A DNA stretch of 64,000 bases, from contig NZ_JAATVU010000007.1 of NCBI RefSeq assembly GCF_013184745.1, positions 1 to 64,000 of the forward strand, in the 5' to 3' direction. Shown piece by piece: positions 56,342 through 64,000 of the stretch. Both the position numbers and the translations under genes were made by a program. The notes beneath the pieces are model-generated. The model had not been told where the DNA came from and made no database searches. It was given only the letters and a program-made list of their open reading frames with translations. Within the stretch, counting starts at the first letter, position 1; the number at the start of each line of letters is the position of its first letter. Source of the stretch: Mangrovicoccus sp. HB161399. Lineage in GTDB: Bacteria; Pseudomonadota; Alphaproteobacteria; Rhodobacterales; Rhodobacteraceae.

Positions 56342-56965
56342 TCAGCGGTGGCGGCGGAGGTAGACGTAATAGGCGCCCGTGCCGCCATGCTTCAGATGCG
56401 CCTCGGCGACCTGAAGCACCATCAGCTTGAGCGCCCCGGTGTTCAGCCAGTGCGGCACCTGATGCTTGAGGACCCCGCGCGGGATCGGCATGGGACCGGG
56501 CTCGTCGCGCTCCTTGCCCTTGCCGGTGATCACAAGCACCAGCCGCATCTGCCGCATGTAGCTTTCCGAGATGAACCGGGTCAGAGCCGGATGCGCCTGG
56601 TCCTGGGTCATGCCATGCAGGTCGATCCGCGCCTCGGGCACCAGCTTGCCCTTCTTCATCCGCCCGAACGCCTTGCGGTCCATCTTGACCGGGGCCCTGG
56701 CGATGGCTTCGGAAATCGGCGGGGACAGGTCGTGGCGGCCCTGGCCGGGCTTGGCACGCTCGCCGACGCGGAAGGCGGAAATGCGCAGCTCCGGCGCGGG
56801 CGTCTCTGCCTCGCGCGCCGGATGCGGAGCGGGGGTCTTGGGTGGCGCCGCCCGGTCTGCGGGCGGGGCCTCGGGCTGGCCCGGCCGGCGCGGCGTCACG
56901 GAAGAGGCCACCCGGTCCCAGATGGCGCGATCCTCCTCGCTCAGGCCGCGCCTTTTCCGTGCCAT
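56342..56965 (-). CDS. Smr-domain protein
   Basis: A 207-residue protein. A Pro/Ala-rich N-terminal half (about 1-90) precedes the Smr domain with ARIDLHGMTQDQAHPALTRF, ITGKGKER and a C-terminal GGTGAYYVYLRRHR. Such domains are endonucleases or MutS2-type nicking modules; here it stands alone. It ends 70 bp after the RTX remnant and lies 16 bp downstream of the Tim44-like gene. Confidence 0.87.
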   Translation of the reverse strand: MARKRRGLSEEDRAIWDRVASSVTPRRPGQPEAPPADRAAPPKTPAPHPAREAETPAPELRISAFRVGERAKPGQGRHDLSPPISEAIARAPVKMDRKAFGRMKKGKLVPEARIDLHGMTQDQAHPALTRFISESYMRQMRLVLVITGKGKERDEPGPMPIPRGVLKHQVPHWLNTGALKLMVLQVAEAHLKHGGTGAYYVYLRRHR

Positions 56966-56981
56966 GCCGTCAAACGTCCTG

Positions 56982-57644
56982 TCAGGCGCCGGTTGCGACC
57001 AGCTGCCAGTTCGGATCGTCGCTGCCCATCACGCGGCCGAAGGTCCAGACGTCGCGCTGGCGCTTGATCAGGTTCGGGTCGCCCTCCACCACGCCGCCAT
57101 TGACGTCGCGGACCACGGAGGTCAGCTCGCCGACGAAGCGCACGGTGACCTCGCCCTCGCGGGTGGTCTCGTCGAATTCGGCGCCGACCAGCGCAAGCTC
57201 GCGGATGCCGACGAAATTCGCCTCGACCGACAGGCCCTGGCGCTCGCGCTCCTCGATCACGTCGAGGAAGCTGTCATGCACTTCCGGAGCGAGGAAGCCG
57301 CGCACGTCGGAAAGATCGCCGCGCTCGAAGGACATCAGGATCATCTCGTAGGCGCCGCGGGCGCCCTGGAGGAATTCGCCGACGCCGAAGCCGGGCTCCG
57401 CGCCCTTCATCTTGGCCAGCGCCTCGGCGGCATCGCTGCCGCTTTCGACATGGTCAATGATGTCGCGGTCGGGGCCGCCTTCGATGACCTCGAAATCCGG
57501 GCGCGGCCGCTCGGCCGCCGGTCCGGGGGCCTGGACGGGCGGCTTCTCGAATCCGTCGCGCGTGCCGAGGACATTTTTCAAGCGCACGATCAGGAAGATC
57601 GCGATCCCCGCAAGCACGAGAAGTTCGATGACGGATGAGCTCAT
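56982..57644 (-). CDS. Tim44-like domain membrane protein
   Basis: A 220-residue protein. One N-terminal membrane helix (VIELLVLAGIAIFLIVRL) is followed by the Tim44 C-terminal-like domain with FLQGARGAYEMILMSFERGD and DVWTFGRVMGSDDPNWQLVA. In alphaproteobacteria such proteins (TimA) are linked to membrane protein handling. The start at 57644 is at the helix; longer frames are not supported. It is divergent from fxsA. Confidence 0.9.
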   Translation of the reverse strand: MSSSVIELLVLAGIAIFLIVRLKNVLGTRDGFEKPPVQAPGPAAERPRPDFEVIEGGPDRDIIDHVESGSDAAEALAKMKGAEPGFGVGEFLQGARGAYEMILMSFERGDLSDVRGFLAPEVHDSFLDVIEERERQGLSVEANFVGIRELALVGAEFDETTREGEVTVRFVGELTSVVRDVNGGVVEGDPNLIKRQRDVWTFGRVMGSDDPNWQLVATGA

Positions 57645-57738
57645 TGGCAGCCTCTGGTGGTAACGCCCCGGTGTCTTCCCTATGTAAGTGCTCGACACAC
57701 CCAAGTCCACCGGACCAGAGCAAAGGGAGAGCGCCCAG

Positions 57739-58233
57739 ATGTGGCTCTTGATCGCATTCATCGCCGTGCCGCTGATCGAGATCGGCCTGTTCATCCAGGT
57801 CGGCGGTCTGATCGGATTGTGGCCGACGCTGGCGATCGTGCTGCTGACCGCCGTGATCGGCCATACCATGATGAAGAAGCAGGGCGGCCAGGTCCTGCAG
57901 AAGCTGCAGCGGGCCATGGCCGGCGACGGCAATCCGGCCGAGCACATGGTCCATGGCGCGATGATCCTCTTCGCCGGCGCGCTCCTGCTGACGCCGGGTT
58001 TCTTCACCGACACGATGGGCTTCCTGCTGCTGATCCCGCAGGTGCGGATGGCGGCCTTCGCCTGGTTGCGCCGGAACGTGAAGATGCAGGGCGTCTACAT
58101 GAACATGAGCAGCACCGGCTACCGCCGCGGCCCGCGGGGTTCGGACACGATCGACGGCGAATTCACCGAGATCGACCCCGACGAGCTGCCGCCGCGGCCG
58201 GGCAGCACCCCTTCGGGCTGGACGCGGCGCTGA
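57739..58233 (+). CDS. fxsA: FxsA-family membrane protein
   Basis: A 164-residue inner-membrane protein with the FxsA pattern: LIAFIAVPLIEIGLFIQVGG, LAIVLLTAVIGHTMMKKQGG, and a long amphipathic loop ending in LLLTPGFFTDTMGFLLLIPQ. A Ser/Arg/Pro-rich cytoplasmic tail follows. FxsA can relieve phage T7 exclusion in E. coli, but its normal role is unknown. The ATG at 57739 follows AAAGGGAG. Confidence 0.9.
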   Translation: MWLLIAFIAVPLIEIGLFIQVGGLIGLWPTLAIVLLTAVIGHTMMKKQGGQVLQKLQRAMAGDGNPAEHMVHGAMILFAGALLLTPGFFTDTMGFLLLIPQVRMAAFAWLRRNVKMQGVYMNMSSTGYRRGPRGSDTIDGEFTEIDPDELPPRPGSTPSGWTRR

Positions 58234-58390
58234 GTCCGCGGCCCCGTCTGCGCCATTATTTCGTCGTGGAAACTGCCGGAAAATCAGGCCGGTTTCGGAC
58301 CAACTGCGCCGAAGTTACCCGATTGCCGGCATTGAGGGGCGGCGGCCTTCCTGATAACAACCGCCGGGACATTCCAACGGGAGAGACCTC

Positions 58391-58882
58391 ATGGCCGAGA
58401 ACGGCGCAGCCCCGCAGCAACCCCAGGTCAAGATGCAGATCCTGGGCCAGTTCATCCGCGACCTGTCCTTCGAGAACATTGTCGCGCAGAAGGGCGTCCA
58501 AGGCGACGTGAAGCCCGACGTCCAGGTGCAGGTCAACCTAGACGCCAAGAAGCGTCCAGCCGACAACCAGTACGAAGTGCAGACGAAATTCACCGTCACC
58601 TCGAAGAACAAGGACAGCGACGACATCCTGTTCCGGATGGATCTGGACTATGCCGGCATCTTCCTGATCGAGGGCGTTCCGGAAGCGCAGCTTCATCCGT
58701 TCCTTATGATCGAATGCCCGCGGATGCTGTTTCCCTTCGTGCGCCGCATCGTTTCCGACGTGACCCGCGATGGCGGCTTCCCCCCGCTGAACCTGGAAAA
58801 CGTGGACTTCATGGGCATCTACCGCAACGAGATCGCCCGCCGCGCGGCCCAGCAGCAGCCCGAGGCCCCGGCCGTCAACTGA
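58391..58882 (+). CDS. secB: Protein-export chaperone SecB
   Basis: A 163-residue tetrameric chaperone that holds unfolded preproteins for SecA. The family segment VKMQILGQFIRDLSFENIVA is near the start, then FLIEGVPEAQLHPFLMIECP and GGFPPLNLENVDFMGIYRNE. The ATG at 58391 follows GGGAGAG. A bidirectional terminator follows at 58905. Confidence 0.96.
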   Translation: MAENGAAPQQPQVKMQILGQFIRDLSFENIVAQKGVQGDVKPDVQVQVNLDAKKRPADNQYEVQTKFTVTSKNKDSDDILFRMDLDYAGIFLIEGVPEAQLHPFLMIECPRMLFPFVRRIVSDVTRDGGFPPLNLENVDFMGIYRNEIARRAAQQQPEAPAVN

Positions 58883-58904
58883 GCCGGCCCGGACGCAGAC
58901 AAGG

Positions 58905-58932
58905 AAAGGGAGCGCCGCGCGCTCCCTTTTTT
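58905..58932. terminator. Bidirectional Rho-independent terminator (secB / CoA-transferase)
   Basis: AAAGGGAGCGC (58905-58915) and GCGCTCCCTTT (58919-58929) form a perfect 11-bp stem with a 3-base loop, followed by TTT on the plus strand and T-rich on the minus strand. It separates two converging genes. Confidence 0.85.
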
Positions 58933-58936
58933 CGTT

Positions 58937-60490
<1,554 letters not shown>

Positions 60491-60616
60491 TCAAGCAGGG
60501 CAATAGGACGGCATGCAAATGATAAAAATGCGCGGACGGAAAATTTCCTTTATTTTTCGTGTGCTATCATAGCGGTATGCACTGAACGCATAACTGAAAC
60601 GGGGTTTTACCCGTGG

Positions 60617-61354
60617 TCACTCGGCGAATTTCGCCCAGACCGAACCTTCGCCGAGCTTCGCGACGAAGGCTTCGTGGGCCGCACGCTCGGCGTGGGTGAT
60701 CCGCGGCGGGAGGGGATTCGGGCGCGGCGCGGGCTTCCAGCTGTTCTCCGTGCTGCGCTCGCCGGCGCCCTGCCGACTCGAGGACAGCTCCAGTCCCGGC
60801 TGGCGGCCGCCGACCAGTTCCAGGTAGACTTCGGCCAGGATCTCGCTGTCGAGAAGCGCGCCGTGCAATTCGCGGTTCGAGTTGTCGATGCCGAAACGGC
60901 GGCAGAGCGCATCGAGCGAAGCCGGCGAGCCGGGGAAGCGGCGGCGCGCGATCGCCAGAGAGTCCACGACCCGCGGCACGGCGATCGGTGCCAGCCCCAT
61001 CCGGGTGAGCTCGAAATTCAGGAACTTGTGGTCGAAGGAGGCATTGTGGGCGACGATCTTCGCATCCTCGCCGATAAAGGCGGCGAAGTCGCGGCCGATC
61101 TCCTCGAAGAGCGGCTTGTCGAGCAGGGTGACTTCCTTGCCCTCCGCCGGGCGCGGCGGGTTCAGCAGGTCCGGGCCGATGCCATGGACACCGAAGGCTT
61201 CGGACGGCATGCCGCGGGCCGGGTTGATGTACTGGTGGTACTGGCGGCCGGTAGGCAGGTGGTTCCACAGCTCGACCGCGCCGATCTCCACCACCCGGTC
61301 GCCGGTATCCGGATCGAAGCCGGTGGTTTCGGTATCGAGCACGATTTCACGCAT
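60617..61354 (-). CDS. dnaQ: DNA polymerase III epsilon subunit (proofreading exonuclease)
   Basis: A 245-residue 3'-5' exonuclease. Exo I is VLDTETTGFDP, Exo II is VAHNASFDHKFLNFE and Exo III is ELHGALLDSEILAEVYLEL. All acidic residues are present. The C-terminal part (about 185-245) would bind the alpha subunit. It overlaps coaE by 8 bp, so maf-aroE-coaE-dnaQ form one run that points away from the putative oriC. Confidence 0.95.
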   Translation of the reverse strand: MREIVLDTETTGFDPDTGDRVVEIGAVELWNHLPTGRQYHQYINPARGMPSEAFGVHGIGPDLLNPPRPAEGKEVTLLDKPLFEEIGRDFAAFIGEDAKIVAHNASFDHKFLNFELTRMGLAPIAVPRVVDSLAIARRRFPGSPASLDALCRRFGIDNSNRELHGALLDSEILAEVYLELVGGRQPGLELSSSRQGAGERSTENSWKPAPRPNPLPPRITHAERAAHEAFVAKLGEGSVWAKFAE

Positions 61355-61940
61355 AGCGGGCCTCCAGATCGTCGATTACCGACCGAACCTGCGCGCGGGC
61401 GCTGCCGATGTCCACCGTCTCTATGACATAGTCTGCGCGCGCCCGCTTCTCGGCATCGGGCATCTGCCGCGACAGGATCATGTCGAGCGTCGCTTCGGTC
61501 ATGCCGGGCCGCGCCAGAACCCTGGCACGCTGGACTTCCGCCGGCGCGGAGACAACGGCGACCGCATCCATCTCGCGTTCGGTGCCGTTCTCGAAAAGCA
61601 GGGGGATGTCGAAGACGGCGATGCGCGCGCCGCTCCGCGCGAGAAAGCCGACCCGGTCGGCGGCCACCAGCGGATGGACCAGCGCCTCGATCCGCTTCAG
61701 CGCGCCCGGGTCGGCTGCGATCCACGCCTTGAGCTTCTCCCGCGAGACCGCGCCGTCGATCACCGCCTCTGGGTGCAGCGCCGCCATGCCCGGCACCGCC
61801 GCGCCGGCCGGCCCGTAGAGCCGGTGCACCGCGGCATCGGCATCCCAGACGTCGCAGCCCATCTCGGCGAACATCTTCGCCGTGGTCGACTTCCCCATCC
61901 CGATCGAGCCGGTGAGGCCGAGGCGGACAGGCCGGCTCAT
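61347..61940 (-). CDS. coaE: Dephospho-CoA kinase
   Basis: A 197-residue kinase for the last CoA synthesis step. The P-loop is LGLTGSIGMGKSTTAKMFAE. The core also has VWDADAAVHRLYG and FDIPLLFENGTEREMDAVAV. The start at 61940 overlaps aroE by 4 bp. Confidence 0.95.
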   Translation of the reverse strand: MSRPVRLGLTGSIGMGKSTTAKMFAEMGCDVWDADAAVHRLYGPAGAAVPGMAALHPEAVIDGAVSREKLKAWIAADPGALKRIEALVHPLVAADRVGFLARSGARIAVFDIPLLFENGTEREMDAVAVVSAPAEVQRARVLARPGMTEATLDMILSRQMPDAEKRARADYVIETVDIGSARAQVRSVIDDLEARYA

Positions 61941-62770
61941 GGTGCCAGCATCAGCTCGCGCAGCTCGGGCGTGACCTGCGCATCGCCGCCGAACCAGCGG
62001 TTGAATCCGGGGACCCCCTGCCATAGCAGCATGCCGAGACCGTCGACGATGCGCGCGCCGCGCCGTGCCGCCGCCTGCAGGAAGGGCGTTTCCAGCGGCG
62101 TGTAGACAATGTCGGTCGCCAGCATCTCAGGCCGGATGCCGGAAAGATCGAGATCGAAGGCCGGCTGACCCGCCATGCCGAGCGACGTCGTGTTCACCAC
62201 CGTCGCCGCACCGGCCAGGGCCGGCCCGGTCTCGCCCCAGTCCAGCACCCTGACCCTCGGCCCGAAGGCAGCGGCAAGGCTTTCGGCCCGCGCCCGCGTC
62301 CGGTTCATCAGCCGGATTTCCGGAGCGCCGGCCTCCAGCATCGCATGCAGGATCGCGCGCGCCGCGCCGCCGGCCCCGAACAGAGCGACCGGACCATCCG
62401 ACGCCGCCCAGTCCTGCGCCGATTGCGCGAGATTGGCATAGAAGCCGTACCCGTCGGTATTGTCCGCCTCGTAGCCGCCGCCCGGCAGGAAGGTCAGCGT
62501 GTTGGCTGCGCCGATCGCCCGAGCCCGCGGGGTGACGCGCCGCGCGCCGGCCAGAGCGGCTTCCTTGTGGGGGATCGTGACATTGGTGCCGACGAACCCC
62601 ATGCGCGGCATTGCCGCCAGAACGTCGGGCAGGTCCTGCGCATCCACCTCCAGGGGCACGTAATGCCCCGGCAAGTTCTGGCTTTCCAGCCAATGGCCGT
62701 GCATCCGGGGCGACTTGCTGTGTCCGACGGGGTTGCCGATGACGCCGGCCAGGGGAATCTGCTTGCTCAT
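61937..62770 (-). CDS. aroE: Shikimate dehydrogenase
   Basis: A 277-residue NADP-dependent enzyme reducing 3-dehydroshikimate. It shows [20 protein letters not shown], the catalytic Lys/Asp region [13 protein letters not shown] and [14 protein letters not shown], and the NADP loop [16 protein letters not shown]. The start at 62770 overlaps maf by 4 bp. Confidence 0.95.
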   Translation of the reverse strand: MSKQIPLAGVIGNPVGHSKSPRMHGHWLESQNLPGHYVPLEVDAQDLPDVLAAMPRMGFVGTNVTIPHKEAALAGARRVTPRARAIGAANTLTFLPGGGYEADNTDGYGFYANLAQSAQDWAASDGPVALFGAGGAARAILHAMLEAGAPEIRLMNRTRARAESLAAAFGPRVRVLDWGETGPALAGAATVVNTTSLGMAGQPAFDLDLSGIRPEMLATDIVYTPLETPFLQAAARRGARIVDGLGMLLWQGVPGFNRWFGGDAQVTPELRELMLAP

Positions 62771-63366
62771 CCGTCGATATCCCCGCGCAGAGACAGCCAG
62801 TTCAGCAGTTCGAGCAGCGGCAGGCCGAGAATGGTGAAATGGTCGCCCTCGATCCGCGCGAAAAGCCGCACGCCCTCTTCCTCCAGCTTGTAGCCGCCCA
62901 CGGAATGCCGGATGCTGTCCCAGTTCCGCGCGAGGTAGTCCGCGGCGTAGCTTTCCGAAAACTCGCGCATCTGCAGCCGCGCGACCCCGACATGGCGCCA
63001 GAGCGGCTCGCCGTCGCGGCACACGACCGCCGCGGACAGCAGCATGTGCCGGTCGCCGCGCAGCCGCGCAAGATGCCCGGCCGCCTCTCCGGGGCTTGCC
63101 GGCTTGCCCAGAACCTCGCCGCGGTGGTCCAGCACCTGGTCGCAGCCCAGAACCATAGCACCCGGCCGCTTGGCGCTGATCTTCATCGCCTTCGCCTCGG
63201 CCAGAGCGTCGGCCATGTCCCGCGCGCCGATGCCTTCCGCCTCGAAGGCCGCCCGCAGCGACTCCTCGTCAATCCGGGCCGGAAGGACTTCGACGTCCAG
63301 CCCGGCATTGCGCAGCAGCTGCGCGCGTATCTCGGAGCCCGATGCGAGGATCAGGTTGGTCTGCAT
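62767..63366 (-). CDS. maf: Maf-family nucleoside triphosphate pyrophosphatase
   Basis: A 199-residue protein that hydrolyses non-standard or excess NTPs. It starts [20 protein letters not shown] and has [20 protein letters not shown] and the Lys/Glu motif [19 protein letters not shown]. The start codon at 63366 overlaps the first DnaA box by one base. It is the first gene left of the putative oriC. Confidence 0.93.
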   Translation of the reverse strand: MQTNLILASGSEIRAQLLRNAGLDVEVLPARIDEESLRAAFEAEGIGARDMADALAEAKAMKISAKRPGAMVLGCDQVLDHRGEVLGKPASPGEAAGHLARLRGDRHMLLSAAVVCRDGEPLWRHVGVARLQMREFSESYAADYLARNWDSIRHSVGGYKLEEEGVRLFARIEGDHFTILGLPLLELLNWLSLRGDIDG

Positions 63367-63758
63367 GTGGATAACCCTGTGACTCCTGTATTGGAGAATC
63401 TGTGGCCGGATAGCGGATAAGATCCGCCATGGCCAGACGGGGACAAATTCCGCCGAGCTGTCCGCGATTCCCACACGCGGTTTGCCGGCTGTGAATTACC
63501 TGCTCCGAGATGTGTGGATACGGGATCTTCCTCGCGCTGATCCTCAGGGTTATCCACAGGGCAGGATAAAATTTTAAATTTAACCCATAGATATTGCGTG
63601 TTAATTTTCTTAATCGTGTCTTAATCCCCTTGTTTATCCGGAGTTTTCCACAGGTGGATAACTGCCCGGATAATATGCCAATCCACATTATCCACAGGGC
63701 CTTAATCAACCTCTTCCTTATCTATCTTTTAATTTTTAAAAGGAGGGAAGGAGGGCCC
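63367..63758. other. Putative chromosomal replication origin (oriC)
   Basis: A 392-bp gene-free gap. Three perfect DnaA boxes are seen: TGTGGATAA at 63366-63374, TTATCCACA at 63550-63558 and TTATCCACA at 63688-63696. Near matches lie at 63513-63521, 63644-63652, 63653-63661 and 63679-63687. An AT-rich stretch at 63565-63635 could be the unwinding element. Three GANTC sites lie at 63381, 63396 and 63466. Genes point away on both sides (maf left, hemJ right). The maf/hemJ neighbourhood is common at alphaproteobacterial origins. Confidence 0.75.
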
Positions 63759-64000
63759 ATGATCGCCGAGTTCCTTGCCTCAGCCTACCCGTGGACAAAG
63801 TCCCTACATGTGATCTCCGTGATCACCTGGATGGCAGGGCTGTTCTACCTTCCCCGCCTTTTCGTCTATCATGCAGAGAAGGTCGGCACGGGGAACGACA
63901 CGGACGCGCTGTTCCAGACGATGGAGTACAAGCTGCTGCGCTTCATCATGAACCCTGCGATGATTTCCACATGGGTCTTCGGCCTGTGCCTGATCTTCAC
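63759..64000 (+). CDS. hemJ: Protoporphyrinogen IX oxidase HemJ, 5' part (runs off the window)
   Basis: About 80 codons are present. They begin MIAEFLASAYPWTKSLHVIS and continue VITWMAGLFYLPRLFVYHAE. The conserved His in KSLHVIS and the LPRLFVYH motif are typical of HemJ (CopD/UPF0093 family), which makes protoporphyrin IX. The ATG at 63759 follows AAGGAGGGAAGGAGGG. The gene is cut at the right edge. Confidence 0.92.
   Translation, partial: MIAEFLASAYPWTKSLHVISVITWMAGLFYLPRLFVYHAEKVGTGNDTDALFQTMEYKLLRFIMNPAMISTWVFGLCLIF

Overview
The window is about 67% GC with strong G/C preference at third codon positions. It reads as a chromosomal segment of an alphaproteobacterium, most likely a Rhodobacterales (Roseobacter/Paracoccaceae-type) species. 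The supporting signs are a three-subunit petABC cytochrome bc1 operon, a bet/cho choline-to-betaine cluster, the hdaH-xseB-ispA-dxs block, a Tim44-like protein next to fxsA and secB, and a maf-aroE-coaE-dnaQ block that diverges from hemJ across an AT-rich gap full of DnaA boxes. I infer that this gap (63367-63758) is the chromosomal replication origin.

Layout. 1-7.4 kb: the edge of a probable IS5-type element, an HD hydrolase, trhO, an EamA exporter, benE facing a GntR regulator across a palindromic operator, a secreted HExxH protein, aroC and small lipoproteins. 7.4-13.6 kb: petABC, an outer-membrane barrel, an epimerase-like reductase, an AIG1/FAR-17a-like membrane protein and an mrr restriction gene broken by one extra base. 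13.6-19 kb: the isoprenoid operon (dxs, ispA, xseB, histone-deacetylase-like hydrolase) and an amine oxidoreductase. 19-26.4 kb: choline uptake and oxidation (betA, betB, betI; choX, choW, choV) with a BetI-like operator and a GST gene inside the transport cluster. 26.4-41.3 kb: an RNA methyltransferase, tandem ABC exporters, cca, two NUDIX genes, hslO, a SpoIIE-type phosphatase/response regulator facing an Hpt protein, ilvA, a thioesterase, argG and tRNA-Arg(CCU). 41.3-50 kb: a LacI regulator, two L,D-transpeptidases flanking a CAP lipoprotein, hemH, an NDUFAF5-like methyltransferase, comF, grxC, a MarR regulator and a ribokinase-type sugar kinase. 50-58.9 kb: maeB, mutS, a 1.2 kb mostly gene-free stretch with an RTX-like remnant, smr, a Tim44-like protein, fxsA and secB. 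58.9-64 kb: a CoA-transferase, dnaQ, coaE, aroE, maf, the putative oriC and the start of hemJ.

How it fits together. Most of the window is core metabolism and housekeeping. The best-integrated accessory unit is the choline system: ChoXWV imports choline, BetA and BetB oxidise it to glycine betaine, and BetI probably controls both arms from one palindrome in the divergent intergenic space. No prophage, CRISPR array or obvious new multigene defence system is visible. The most notable items are the putative oriC, the two operator palindromes, the single-base mrr lesion, the AIG1-like membrane protein, the RTX remnant and the phosphatase/Hpt pair.
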